Positions 32,138 to 40,782 of a DNA stretch of 64,000 nucleotides are shown here, piece after piece. The position numbers were made by a program, and so were the translations under genes. Position 1 is the stretch's first letter. Every line of letters starts with the position of its first letter. Below the pieces are notes generated by a model that saw only the letters and a list, made by a program, of their open reading frames with translations, had not been told where the DNA came from and did no database searches. This DNA is from Enterococcus wangshanyuanii (lineage in GTDB: Bacteria; Bacillota; Bacilli; Lactobacillales; Enterococcaceae): contig NZ_CP021874.1 in the NCBI RefSeq assembly GCF_002197645.1, forward strand, positions 372,001-436,000. The letters are read 5' to 3'.

Positions 32138-32554
32138 ATGAAGCTATTACTTGTCTCGCATGGAACCTTTGCAACTGGCTTATTTGAAAGCTATGTCATG
32201 ATTGCTGGAGTAAACAGTGATATTTCTGCGATTTGTTTAACAGATGAAGGGGTTGGAGATTTTTCTAAACGTTTGCAGGACTTTGTAAAAATGCATGTTA
32301 ATGACGGTCTTTTGATTCTGTGTGATATTAAAGGAGGAACGCCATTCAATGAAGCGTATCGGGAATTTTTAGCAAATCCGCAGCAAGTAAAAGTGGTGAC
32401 AGGGATGAATTTACCAATGTTGATTGAAACAGGCGTTGCCTTGCAAAATGGCGGAAAGTTTGAAGAATTGGTTGAACTAGCAGTCAATACTGGAAGAACT
32501 TCTATTGAAGGGACTGAAGTATTAGAGGAACAAGAGGATGAAATCGACTTTTAA
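32138..32554 (+). CDS. PTS mannose-family IIA component (system 1)
   Basis: 138 residues, MKLLLVSHGTFATGLFES with the phospho-accepting His8, then the EIIA-Man fold (DGLLILCDIKGGTPFNEAY; VKVVTGMNLPMLIE). It passes phosphate from HPr to IIB. First gene of the operon IIA-IIB-IIC-IID-ManA-GntR under a promoter with a palindromic operator. ATG 32138 follows GGGGG, 8 bases away. Confidence 0.92.
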   Translation: MKLLLVSHGTFATGLFESYVMIAGVNSDISAICLTDEGVGDFSKRLQDFVKMHVNDGLLILCDIKGGTPFNEAYREFLANPQQVKVVTGMNLPMLIETGVALQNGGKFEELVELAVNTGRTSIEGTEVLEEQEDEIDF

Positions 32555-32568
32555 AGGAGGAAAACAAC

Positions 32569-33060
32569 ATGACCATTACATTAGCAAGAATCGATGACCG
32601 AGTGATTCATGGACAAACAACGACGCGATGGACAAAAGCAAGACCTGTCCAAGGAATCTTGGTTGTAGGAGATGATATCGCTCAGGATGACTTAAGAAAA
32701 AAAGTACTGAAGGCAGCGGCTGGAAACTTGAAATTAGGAATTTATACCGTAGAGCAAGCAGTTGAAAGCGTTCCGAAGGGGAAAAACTCCCAAAAGGATT
32801 TCTTTCTTATCAGCAATTCGCCGCAAACGTTTGCGAAATTAGTAAAGCTTGGGGTAGATTTTGGTAAAAAACTCAATGTTGGACCGATGAATACTCGTGC
32901 TGGAGCAAAAGTGTTAGGACGAACAGTGGCCATCGATGAAAAAGATTATGAAGCTTTTGAATATATGGATCAGCAAGGAATCGAAATCGGATTTCAATTG
33001 TTGCCGGATGATGAAATCAAACCTTGGAAACAATTAAAAGCCAAATATGATGGGATGTAA
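32569..33060 (+). CDS. PTS mannose/fructose/sorbose IIB component (system 1)
   Basis: 163 residues, IIB-sorbose family: LARIDDRVIHGQ with phospho-His14, then NVGPMNTRAGAKVLGRTVAI and LPDDEIKPW. Receives phosphate from IIA and phosphorylates the incoming sugar. 14 bases after IIA with its own AGGAGG. Confidence 0.92.
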   Translation: MTITLARIDDRVIHGQTTTRWTKARPVQGILVVGDDIAQDDLRKKVLKAAAGNLKLGIYTVEQAVESVPKGKNSQKDFFLISNSPQTFAKLVKLGVDFGKKLNVGPMNTRAGAKVLGRTVAIDEKDYEAFEYMDQQGIEIGFQLLPDDEIKPWKQLKAKYDGM

Positions 33061-33087
33061 GGGGAAAAACAGATAGGGGGAACCAAA

Positions 33088-33921
33088 ATGGATACAGGAT
33101 TATTATTGCCAGCATTATTGACCGGAATTTTTTGTTACTTAGGTGTGATCGAAACCCCATGGCTTTTTGGTATGACCGGTGGGTTTTACATTGTTGGTCG
33201 ACCATTGGTTGCAGGATTGTTGGTAGGGATCGCTTTTGGTGATGTGCAGGCGGGGATTCTTTGCGGACTAGCTGTTCAAGCCGTATTTATTGCCAATTTA
33301 ACGACAGGCGGAGCAACGAACAGTGAGATCACGTATGCGGCTTATGGCGGCATTGGTTTGGCTTTAGCAACAACGAAAGATCCTGCTGTTGCAGTTACCT
33401 TGGCGATTTTGATCGGACAAACATTTGGACTTATTTTTTACAATTCTAGAATGGCAGCGTATTCTTTTTGGAATACACGGGCGCAAACCGCTGCAGAGAA
33501 AAATGATGATCGAGGAATCGTTTTGAATCATGTTGTTTATCCTCAGATCACGACCTTCCTGTTGCGGGCAGTACCAGTATTTTTGGCAATATTCTTAGGA
33601 AAAGGTTTAGTGAATTGGCTTCTTTCAAACGTTCCTCAGGTCGTAACGGATATTATTTCTGTTTTAGGCGGTGTCTTGCCAGCATTAGGAATCGCTATGC
33701 TAATGAGCATCGTAGTCAAAGAAAAGGCGCACTTGATTTTCTTTTTTGCAGGTTTTGTTTTAATGGCATTTGCCGGATTGAATATGATCGCTTTAGTATT
33801 TATCGCAGCACTTGTCGCTTATATCGTCTTTTTAGCAACAGGCAATGCGTCTAATGCTCAACCTAAAACAGCAAATCAATCGGCTGATTCTACTGTATTT
33901 GAAGATGATGATCTATTCTAG
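33088..33921 (+). CDS. PTS mannose-family IIC component (system 1)
   Basis: 277 residues, IIC of the sorbose/mannose type with several membrane segments (GIFCYLGVIETPWLFGMTGGFY, RPLVAGLLVGIAFGDVQAGI). Translocates the sugar together with IID. C-terminus acidic (DDDLF), like its paralogue at 37932. Sequence differs enough from system 2 to suggest a different sugar. Confidence 0.92.
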   Translation: MDTGLLLPALLTGIFCYLGVIETPWLFGMTGGFYIVGRPLVAGLLVGIAFGDVQAGILCGLAVQAVFIANLTTGGATNSEITYAAYGGIGLALATTKDPAVAVTLAILIGQTFGLIFYNSRMAAYSFWNTRAQTAAEKNDDRGIVLNHVVYPQITTFLLRAVPVFLAIFLGKGLVNWLLSNVPQVVTDIISVLGGVLPALGIAMLMSIVVKEKAHLIFFFAGFVLMAFAGLNMIALVFIAALVAYIVFLATGNASNAQPKTANQSADSTVFEDDDLF

Positions 33922-33936
33922 AAAGGATGAACTGAC

Positions 33937-34755
33937 ATGGAACAATCAACGAAGCGTTTATCAAAAAAAGAGTTACGTCAAATCTGGAAACGTTGGGGTT
34001 TCACCCATCTTTCTTCGATGAGCTATGAAAAATTACAAGCGCATGCCTGGGCGTATTCCTATCTGCCATTTGCTGAAAAATACTATAAGAATGATCCAGA
34101 AAAAAAGAAACGTTTATTGATGCGTCATTCAATGTTCTATAATACTGAACCACAAACGGGACAGCTGATCAACGGGATCGTAGCCTCTTTAGAAGAAGAG
34201 ATTGCTATCGGCGGCGATGTGCCGGAGGAAATGCCGATCAATATCAAAACAACGCTGATGGGACCATTAGCAGGAATTGGAGATTCGATCATTCAGGGCA
34301 TCATCGTACCGATTTTATTATCGATCGGAATGGGCTTGGCTTCTGGCGGGAATGCTTTAGGACCGATTTTTTATATCTTATCGTATGGAGTAGTTGGGGT
34401 ATTGATTTCCTACCTTGCGTTTATGAATGGGTATAAGTTAGGCGTGAACGCCATCGATGTGATCATTGGCGAAAATGCGAAACGAATCACAGATGCCTTC
34501 AATATTTTAGGGGTGATGGTTGTCGGTGGCTTAGCTGCTTCGAATATTGCGCTCGTAACAAAATTAAAAATTCCAATGGGGGAAGAAGTCCAAGCCTTAC
34601 AAGAGGTATTGGATGGCATCTTTCCTAAGGTACTACCGTTGGCGATGGTATTATTAGCTTGGTACTTATTGACATCTAAGCAATTGACAGCAACAAAAGT
34701 TATTTTAGTATTGACTGTTATTTCTGCGATCGGTGTTGTCGTTGGCGTTTTTTAG
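33937..34755 (+). CDS. PTS mannose-family IID component (system 1)
   Basis: 272 residues, IID: FYNTEPQTGQLINGIVASLEEE, TTLMGPLAGIGDSIIQGIIVPILLSIGMG and C-terminal membrane helix. Works with IIC as the sugar channel. ATG 33937 lies 15 bases after the IIC stop. Confidence 0.92.
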   Translation: MEQSTKRLSKKELRQIWKRWGFTHLSSMSYEKLQAHAWAYSYLPFAEKYYKNDPEKKKRLLMRHSMFYNTEPQTGQLINGIVASLEEEIAIGGDVPEEMPINIKTTLMGPLAGIGDSIIQGIIVPILLSIGMGLASGGNALGPIFYILSYGVVGVLISYLAFMNGYKLGVNAIDVIIGENAKRITDAFNILGVMVVGGLAASNIALVTKLKIPMGEEVQALQEVLDGIFPKVLPLAMVLLAWYLLTSKQLTATKVILVLTVISAIGVVVGVF

Positions 34756-34770
34756 GAGTGGTGAAAAAGT

Positions 34771-35682
34771 ATGTTTATATTAAAATCGATTCCCAAAAAA
34801 AGAATTTGGGGAACGCCTCGTTTACAAGCCTATTCAACTGAAATCTGTGAAGGAAAAATCGGTTCTGTGTATTCAGCATCAGCAACCAAAGAAATCGATA
34901 GTCCTGTTGTTTCGAAACAGCAGACACTACGTGAGTTGGTACAAGCAAACCCACAGTCCTTTGGTTTGCTTGAAGGAGAAGAATATCCTTTGATTATTTC
35001 GATGACTGGCGCAGATGAGGATTTGAGCATTCAAGTGCATCCTACTGATGACTATGCTAAAAAAACTGCCAATAAGTCGTATGGAAAAAGTGAAGCGTGG
35101 TTCTTTTTGACACCGCCCAAAAGTGGATCGATCATCGCGGGGCAAATTGCAGATTCTAAACAAACTTTTACAACGGCGATCCAAGAGAACAAGTATGAAA
35201 CGATTTTAGGAAAAACGACAGTGGCGAAAGAATCGATCGTGTATATTCCTTCTGGGACCATTCACGCATTGACCAAAGGCGCATTAGTCTATGAAATTCA
35301 GCAGTCTACAGATATCACATATCGTTTTTATGATTATGATCGTTCCGATGATTCTGGCATCAAAAGAGAACTGCATACAAAACAAGCGACTGAAACACTA
35401 GAATTACAACAAACTGTTCTAAAAGCACATTTTGACTTAGAACAAACCCTTGATATGAAAGAATTTACTGTCAGAAGAGCACTTTTAGAAAAAAACTACC
35501 GAAATCAAGAATCCTTAGCACAAGTAATCACTGTTTTGGCGGGAACAACTAAAATCGCTGAACAAGAAATCCAGCAAGGCCAGAGTATAATCGTTTTGCC
35601 AAATGAACAATTAGTGATCGATACACCATTTGAATGTATGATCGCCACACCAAAAGCATATTGGCGCGAGACTTCTGTCTAA
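34771..35682 (+). CDS. manA: Class I mannose-6-phosphate isomerase
   Basis: 303 residues, type I phosphomannose isomerase: start IPKKRIWGTPRL, LSIQVHPTDDYAK with zinc ligands Gln/His, GKSEAWFFL and IPSGTIHALTKGALVYEIQQ with further Glu/His ligands. Converts mannose 6-phosphate to fructose 6-phosphate. Placed inside the PTS-1 operon, so an aldose entering by this PTS, possibly mannose, is isomerised to a glycolytic intermediate. It could also take the mannose 6-phosphate from the mannosylglycerate operon. Confidence 0.9.
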   Translation: MFILKSIPKKRIWGTPRLQAYSTEICEGKIGSVYSASATKEIDSPVVSKQQTLRELVQANPQSFGLLEGEEYPLIISMTGADEDLSIQVHPTDDYAKKTANKSYGKSEAWFFLTPPKSGSIIAGQIADSKQTFTTAIQENKYETILGKTTVAKESIVYIPSGTIHALTKGALVYEIQQSTDITYRFYDYDRSDDSGIKRELHTKQATETLELQQTVLKAHFDLEQTLDMKEFTVRRALLEKNYRNQESLAQVITVLAGTTKIAEQEIQQGQSIIVLPNEQLVIDTPFECMIATPKAYWRETSV

Positions 35683-35722
35683 TTTATTGTATAATGAAGA
35701 TACATGAGCGAGGAGGTAGTTT

Positions 35723-36439
35723 ATGAATTTGCCTTTATACAAAAAAATCGAGCAGGATCTATTAGATAAGATCGAAGACGGAACCTATGCTGAAAATGAA
35801 CTGATCCCAACAGAATTAGAATTAGCTGAAGAATATCAAGTAAGCAGACCGACAGTAAGACAGGCGGTCCAAACATTAGTGGATGCTGGCTATTTAGAGA
35901 AGAGAAAAAAAAGAGGAACGATCGTTAAACGCCCAAAAATCGAGCAGGAATTTACCAAAGTAATCGAAAGTTTCGATTCTGAGATGAGCCGAAAAGGCTT
36001 GGTGCCAAAGACGAAAGTCATTGCTTTTAGAAAAGACGCTGCCAATGAAGAAGTGGCTGGAAACCTAGAAATAGTAGAAGGTGATGACGTCTATAAGCTG
36101 ATTCGTTTACGATATGCTGGAGAACAACCGACAGTTTTAGTAACTACCTACATCCCGGCATTTCTATTTAAGGAACTTGATGACGTCGATTTTTCTACAA
36201 ATTTACTTTACAGTATTTTTAAAGAAAAAGGCTATCCGATCAAGACAGTCTCACGTCGTTTAGATGTGATTCAAGCGGATGACACAGTGAGTGATTTGTT
36301 GGATGTTGAGGTAGGCGCACCGTTGTTTTATTTCCATACACGAGGATTTACAGACGGGAAATTACCGATCGAGTATTCGATTTCAAAATATCGAGGAGAT
36401 ATAAATTCCTTTGTGTTTGAGATCACTGAAAATGGCTAG
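35723..36439 (+). CDS. GntR-family regulator with UTRA domain (system 1)
   Basis: 238 residues: N-terminal GntR winged helix (PLYKKIEQDLLDKIEDGTYAEN, LAEEYQVSRPTVRQAVQTLVDAGYLEKRKKRGT) and a UTRA ligand-binding domain (DDVYKLIRLRYAG, LPIEYSISKYRGD). Last gene of PTS operon 1. It most likely binds ATGTAATTACAT sites at 31993 and 32110 and responds to a sugar phosphate. ATG 35723 follows GAGGAGG. Confidence 0.9.
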   Translation: MNLPLYKKIEQDLLDKIEDGTYAENELIPTELELAEEYQVSRPTVRQAVQTLVDAGYLEKRKKRGTIVKRPKIEQEFTKVIESFDSEMSRKGLVPKTKVIAFRKDAANEEVAGNLEIVEGDDVYKLIRLRYAGEQPTVLVTTYIPAFLFKELDDVDFSTNLLYSIFKEKGYPIKTVSRRLDVIQADDTVSDLLDVEVGAPLFYFHTRGFTDGKLPIEYSISKYRGDINSFVFEITENG

Positions 36440-36459
36440 CCGCTTTGGCGACTTTTAAG

Positions 36460-36512
36460 AAACATGCATAGGATATGACGACTGTTGTATCTTGTGCATG
36501 TTTTGTTTTTTT
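36460..36512 (+). terminator. Rho-independent terminator of PTS operon 1
   Basis: AAACATGCA pairs with TGCATGTTT, with an inner GGATA/TATC helix, then TTGTTTTTTT. Confidence 0.78.
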
Positions 36513-36542
36513 GTAGAATACTTGTGGCTATTAAAAAAACGC

Positions 36543-36580
36543 TTGCATAAAAAATATTCATGTGCTATTGTTATGACAAT
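36543..36580 (+). promoter_or_regulatory. Promoter and operator of the second GntR gene
   Basis: TTGCAT (36543-36548), 17 bases, TATTGT (36566-36571). ATTGT-TATG-ACAAT (36567-36580) overlaps the -10; a close relative, ATTGTAATGACATT, lies at 37393-37406 before the PTS-2 genes. Confidence 0.6.
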
Positions 36581-36615
36581 GAGATGTAGAAAGTATGACA
36601 ATGAGATGTAGAAAG
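36572..36615 (+). repeat. Perfect 22-bp tandem duplication in the 5' leader
   Basis: Two perfect 22-base copies (36572-36593 and 36594-36615), each starting TATGACAATGAG, lie head to tail just before the ribosome binding site of the GntR gene. The second copy adds another ATGACAAT half-site. Confidence 0.85.
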
Positions 36616-36626
36616 AAGGAGGAAAA

Positions 36627-37340
36627 ATGAACGATAATCGATTACCGTTATATATACAGATTGCTAGTGATCTAAAGTTTAAGATCAATACTGGCGAGTG
36701 GCAAGTTGAAGATCAGATTCCTACTGAATTTGATTTATGTGCGATTTACGATGTCAGTCGAATCACGATCCGAAAAGCGATCGATCAGCTAGTCAATGAA
36801 GGATTGTTATACCGTAAACGGGCAGTAGGTACTTTTGTACAAGCAAAAGAAGCAGAGACAAAAGAGACAATTGTTAAGAGCTTCACTCAGGAAATGAATA
36901 ATCTAGGTAGAAAAGTGCATACGCTAAAAGCGGAGATCACAACAGTGAAAGCAACAGCTAAAATCGCTAATTTTTTGAATATCAAAGAAGGAGATCTTGT
37001 ACTAAACTTGCAGCGGGTCTTTGGGACTGAAGAACTAGCTTTTGCATTTTTCGATACGTATTTCACTTATGAATCGTTCTTTTCAACAAACAGTAAAGAC
37101 TATTATGGTTCTTTTTATGAATATTTGAAAACATTTGATATCGTCGTAGATTCCATTAAAGAATATGTCGAAGCTGTAGAACCCAATGAACAGTTAGTAA
37201 AAGCTCTTAAAATCAGTGAACATACGCCTATTTTGAAGAGAGTTCGAATCACCGAACAATTAGGGAAAGTGTTTCACGAGTATTCAGAGTGTTTTTATAT
37301 CGGCAGTGAGTATCGCTACTACGTCAATGATTTTACCTAA
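36627..37340 (+). CDS. GntR-family regulator with UTRA domain (system 2)
   Basis: 237 residues: GntR winged helix (LPLYIQIASDLKFKINTGEWQ, LCAIYDVSRITIRKAIDQLVNEGLLYRKRAVGTF) and UTRA domain with ISEHTPILKRVRI and YYVNDF end. It stands alone upstream of PTS operon 2, with its own promoter, and probably controls that operon and itself through the TTGTnATGACA-type sites. ATG 36627 follows AAGGAGG. The effector is probably a sugar phosphate made by PTS-2. Confidence 0.9.
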   Translation: MNDNRLPLYIQIASDLKFKINTGEWQVEDQIPTEFDLCAIYDVSRITIRKAIDQLVNEGLLYRKRAVGTFVQAKEAETKETIVKSFTQEMNNLGRKVHTLKAEITTVKATAKIANFLNIKEGDLVLNLQRVFGTEELAFAFFDTYFTYESFFSTNSKDYYGSFYEYLKTFDIVVDSIKEYVEAVEPNEQLVKALKISEHTPILKRVRITEQLGKVFHEYSECFYIGSEYRYYVNDFT

Positions 37341-37392
37341 AAGTGACAAAAAATATATTTCTAGATTTAGAAGTATATTTTTATTATATCTT

Positions 37393-37406
37393 ATTGTAAT
37401 GACATT
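37393..37406 (+). promoter_or_regulatory. Candidate GntR operator before PTS-2
   Basis: ATTGTAATGACATT shares the TTGTnATGACAnT core with the site at 36567-36580, which supports a common repressor. No confident -35/-10 pair was found for this operon start. Confidence 0.5.
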
Positions 37407-37429
37407 ATACCAAATGAGGGGGAGAAAAA

Positions 37430-37930
37430 ATGGCAATTTCATTTATTAGGATCGATGACCGAATTATTCATGGTCAAGTGGTTACGCGATGGATGAGCGA
37501 ACGAAAATGTGACGGAGTTGTGGCAGTCGATGATCCATCAGCGACAAATCCAGTATTAGCCAAAATGCTAAAATCAGCAGTACCATTGCCGCTAAAAGGT
37601 TTTGTAATGACAGAAGAGGAGATCATCAAAAAGTGGCCCAAAATTGTTGAGAGTAAACGACACTATTTCTTGATTGCTCGTTCACCTGAAACGTTGGTTC
37701 GAATTTTTGAAAGCGGTGTCGATTTTATTTCTGAGCGAAATGACCTGAATGTAGGACCAATGAGTGTTCGAGACGGCGCAAAAAAATATGGTAAAAATCT
37801 AAGCATTTTGCCGACAGAGGAAGCTGCTTTTGACACATTGGAACAAAATGGCATGAATGTTTCTTTTCAACTAGTACCAGATTCTAAAAAGAAAACATGG
37901 ACTGAGTTAAAGATAGAAGGAGGAGAGTAG
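37430..37930 (+). CDS. PTS mannose/fructose/sorbose IIB component (system 2)
   Basis: 166 residues, IRIDDRIIHGQ with phospho-His14, NVGPMSVRDGAKKYGKNLSI and LVPDSKKKTW. Unlike system 1 this operon starts with IIB and places IIA last. The IIC gene follows almost directly. Confidence 0.92.
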   Translation: MAISFIRIDDRIIHGQVVTRWMSERKCDGVVAVDDPSATNPVLAKMLKSAVPLPLKGFVMTEEEIIKKWPKIVESKRHYFLIARSPETLVRIFESGVDFISERNDLNVGPMSVRDGAKKYGKNLSILPTEEAAFDTLEQNGMNVSFQLVPDSKKKTWTELKIEGGE

Positions 37931-37931
37931 T

Positions 37932-38747
37932 GTGGACATAACACTATTGTTTCAGGCAATTGCGATCTCGATTTTTTGTTACTTAGGTGCTTTATCGACG
38001 CCGTGGCTGCTGGGGCTGACCGGCGGCTGGTATACGATTACACGTCCGTTAGTTTCAGGAATGATCGTTGGATTGATTTTAGGAGATATGAAGCAAGGGA
38101 TCATTATGGGGGTGGCGATCCAAACGGTGTATATTGCCATGGTCACACCTGGCGGACAGATGCCTGCAGATTTGAACTTTGTTGCATTTCCTGCAATTGC
38201 CCTTGCGATGCTTTCGAATACGAGCACGGAAGTTGCAGTAACATTAGCGACAACGATCGGGATTCTTGGGACGATCGTTTTCAATATGTATCAAGTAGTC
38301 AATTCATTTTGGAATCATCGGGCAGTTGCTGCTATTCATGAAGGGGATTATAAAAAATTTCGTATGAATGCGATCGTAGGCCCTCAATTGATCAACTTTG
38401 TTTCACGATTTGTGCCATCATTTTTAGTGATTTTCTTTGGTTCTAGTTTTGCAAAAACGTTATTGGATTCTATGCCTCAATATTTGATCGATGTAATGAG
38501 TTATTTAGGCGGAGTGCTTCCGGCAATCGGGATTGCCATGTTATTGACAGCAGTTGTCAAAGAGAATTCATTGTTTCTATTTTTCTTACTAGGTTTTGTT
38601 TGTATTGTTTTTCTTAATTTGAACATGATCGCCTTGACGATCGTTGCAGCTGTCATTGCCTATCTTTATTTCAATGGTTCGAATAAATCGGGAGCAGTTA
38701 GTTCAGCTGGCGTCATTCTTGAAGAAGACGAAGAGGAGGAATTTTAA
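37932..38747 (+). CDS. PTS mannose-family IIC component (system 2)
   Basis: 271 residues with IIC membrane helices (ISIFCYLGALSTPWLLGLTGGWY; RPLVSGMIVGLILGDMKQGI). GTG start at 37932, one base after the IIB stop codon, with AAGGAGGAG upstream. The C-terminus ends in an unusual Glu-rich tail (EEDEEEEF). Forms the transport channel with IID. Confidence 0.9.
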   Translation: MDITLLFQAIAISIFCYLGALSTPWLLGLTGGWYTITRPLVSGMIVGLILGDMKQGIIMGVAIQTVYIAMVTPGGQMPADLNFVAFPAIALAMLSNTSTEVAVTLATTIGILGTIVFNMYQVVNSFWNHRAVAAIHEGDYKKFRMNAIVGPQLINFVSRFVPSFLVIFFGSSFAKTLLDSMPQYLIDVMSYLGGVLPAIGIAMLLTAVVKENSLFLFFLLGFVCIVFLNLNMIALTIVAAVIAYLYFNGSNKSGAVSSAGVILEEDEEEEF

Positions 38748-38749
38748 CG

Positions 38750-39568
38750 ATGGATAACAAACTTTTAGACAAAAAGACGTTAACAAAATCATATCATCGC
38801 TGGATGATGTACAACTTAGTTGCGATGAGTTTTGAATTTTTAGAAGCGATGGGTTTTGCCCTTTCTATGGAGCCGGTAGCAGATAAGCTATATAAAGATC
38901 AACCTGAAAAGAAAAAAGAAATGCTTGAGCGTCATACAGCTTTTTATAATACAGAACCCCAGGTAGGTGCGTTGATCAATGGAATCGCGGTTGGTCTTGA
39001 AGAGCAAAAAGCATTAGGCAATGCTGGAATCACAGGTGAACTGATCAATAGTTTGAAAATTGGTTTGATGGGTCCTTTAGCTGGGATTGGTGATTCTATG
39101 GTCCCTGGAATGTTGATTCCGATCTTACTTTCGATTGGGATGGGTCTTTCAGCAAATGGCAGTATTTTAGGTGTTTTATTTTATATCGTTGCTTTTAACA
39201 GTATTGTTTATTTAGGTTCGCGTTATCTATTTTTTAAAGGATATGAATTAGGGGCAGAATCAGTCGATGTTTTTACGGGTGAAAAAGCACAGCAAATCAC
39301 AAAAGCAATTACAGTTCTTGGTATGACAGTGATCGGTGGTGTTGCTGCTTCTTATGTAAATCTTGAGATTCCAGCGAAGTTTGCTTTGACAGGAACCGAA
39401 ATCGATGTTCAAGCGATACTAGATGGAATTTTTCCTAAGTTGGCTCCGTTAGTAGTGATCTTTGCCTCATGGTATTTAATGGCAAAAAGAAAAGTATCTC
39501 CAGTTAAATTGATTTTTATCTATTTTATTGTTGCATTCGCAGCAGTTGGATGGGCGTACTTATTTTAA
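38750..39568 (+). CDS. PTS mannose-family IID component (system 2)
   Basis: 272 residues, IID: FYNTEPQVGALINGIAVGLEEQ, GLMGPLAGIGDSMVPGMLIPILLSIGMG. Two bases after the IIC stop. Paralogue of the system 1 IID but clearly diverged. Confidence 0.92.
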   Translation: MDNKLLDKKTLTKSYHRWMMYNLVAMSFEFLEAMGFALSMEPVADKLYKDQPEKKKEMLERHTAFYNTEPQVGALINGIAVGLEEQKALGNAGITGELINSLKIGLMGPLAGIGDSMVPGMLIPILLSIGMGLSANGSILGVLFYIVAFNSIVYLGSRYLFFKGYELGAESVDVFTGEKAQQITKAITVLGMTVIGGVAASYVNLEIPAKFALTGTEIDVQAILDGIFPKLAPLVVIFASWYLMAKRKVSPVKLIFIYFIVAFAAVGWAYLF

Positions 39569-39586
39569 ACAGAGGAGGATATATTA

Positions 39587-40003
39587 GTGGAAAATCGTGT
39601 TATTCTAGTGAGTCATCTCGGTTTGGCTTCAGGAATGAAACAGGCGTTGGAGTTTATCGTAGGTCCGCAAGATGAACTGTATGCTGTTGAATTGGATGAA
39701 AAAGGGATCGAAATGTTTAGGCAGAAATTAGCTATTTTTGTAAAAAGTCCTTTTGAAGGAACAACGATTATTGTGAGTGATATTCCAGCTGGCTCACCTG
39801 GAGCGACAGCGTACAGTTTACTGAGCGGTCATGGTGATGTGCGTTTGATCAGTGGAATGAATCTACCGTTGATTCTTGATTTAGTCCTTTCAAGTACAGT
39901 AAAAGAGATCGGAAAATTGATTCCAGAGGCAATTGCTTCAGCAAAAGAAACGCTTCAAGAGTATTCAATCCTTTCGGAGGAAGAGTTAGATGATGAATTT
40001 TAG
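39587..40003 (+). CDS. PTS mannose-family IIA component (system 2)
   Basis: 138 residues: ENRVILVSHLGLASGMKQALE with His10 as phospho-acceptor; VSDIPAGSPGATAYSLL and LISGMNLPLILDL are typical of the fold. GTG start 39587 behind AGAGGAGG. Gene overlaps the next one by 14 bases, which links IIA to the isomerase genes translationally. Confidence 0.88.
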   Translation: MENRVILVSHLGLASGMKQALEFIVGPQDELYAVELDEKGIEMFRQKLAIFVKSPFEGTTIIVSDIPAGSPGATAYSLLSGHGDVRLISGMNLPLILDLVLSSTVKEIGKLIPEAIASAKETLQEYSILSEEELDDEF

Positions 40004-40769
40004 TCAGAACTTACCCGTTTGTTTAAATGAATCAGAATTAAGTTTGACATTTGGCAAGGATCTTTTTCACCCAGCTGATTTAGAAAGAAGATACTTAAAT
40101 GATATTCGCAGCAGTTTACTCGATCCACAGGCAAAAGGGCCCGAGGTCTTATATACGATCGCAATGGATGTTGGGAAAATCAAGGATCGGGACGATTTAC
40201 AAAAGCGCAATTTGCTTTATGGAATGGTGGCATACAATGATGGGTTGATTGGCAATGAGCTGGTCCGAAGTCAAGGACATATTCATGCTGTTTCTGCCTC
40301 GTGCGGCTCATCTACTCCAGAAGTTTATGAAATTTGGCAAGGAAAAGCGTATATCTATATGCAGGAATTTGTTTCAGAGAATGCTGGTCGTTGTTTTGCT
40401 ATCATTGCTGAACCAGGAGATATTGTCATCGTTCCGCCGAATTGGGCTCATTACACAGTTAATGCAAGTCAGTCTGAAAAAATGCTATTTGGTGCTTGGT
40501 GTATTCGTGATTATTCCTTTGACTACCAAGAAATCAGGGCAAAGCAAGGCTTGGCTTTTTATCCAGTGATGGAAGGGAAACAGGTGATTTGGAAGAGAAA
40601 TCCTCAGTATGATCAGTCTGAGCTAACCATAAAACTGGCACGAGCTTATCCTGAATTTTTCTTATCTAAGAATCATTTATATGAGCAGTATGAAGAAAAT
40701 AATTCTTGCTTTGATTTTGTCACTGATCCCTTAGCATATAAAGCGTTATGGGAACATTTCCAACCATAA
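39990..40769 (+). CDS. Cupin-type phosphoglucose isomerase homologue, copy 1
   Basis: 259 residues of the cupin phosphoglucose isomerase family (archaeal-type GPI). The metal site is visible in the pattern RSQGHIHAVS (two His), PEVYEIWQGKA (Glu) and VPPNWAHYTVN (His). The C-terminal ~90 residues go beyond the core cupin. Starts inside the end of the IIA gene (ATG 39990, GGAGG upstream). The next gene is a shorter member of the same family, so the pair may form a heteromer or act in sequence. Probable role: aldose-ketose isomerisation of the sugar phosphate delivered by PTS-2. Confidence 0.78.
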   Translation: MMNFSQNLPVCLNESELSLTFGKDLFHPADLERRYLNDIRSSLLDPQAKGPEVLYTIAMDVGKIKDRDDLQKRNLLYGMVAYNDGLIGNELVRSQGHIHAVSASCGSSTPEVYEIWQGKAYIYMQEFVSENAGRCFAIIAEPGDIVIVPPNWAHYTVNASQSEKMLFGAWCIRDYSFDYQEIRAKQGLAFYPVMEGKQVIWKRNPQYDQSELTIKLARAYPEFFLSKNHLYEQYEENNSCFDFVTDPLAYKALWEHFQP

Positions 40770-40782
40770 AAGGAGTGGGAAC

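Noticed and set aside
36534..36547. cre-like sequence AAAAAACGCTTGCA near the gntR-2 promoter
   Set aside because: Three mismatches to the CcpA consensus, including the first two positions; too weak to annotate.
37976..38341. 121-codon frame inside the PTS-2 IIC gene
   Set aside because: Shadow of the real IIC frame, with Cys/His-rich nonsense translation.
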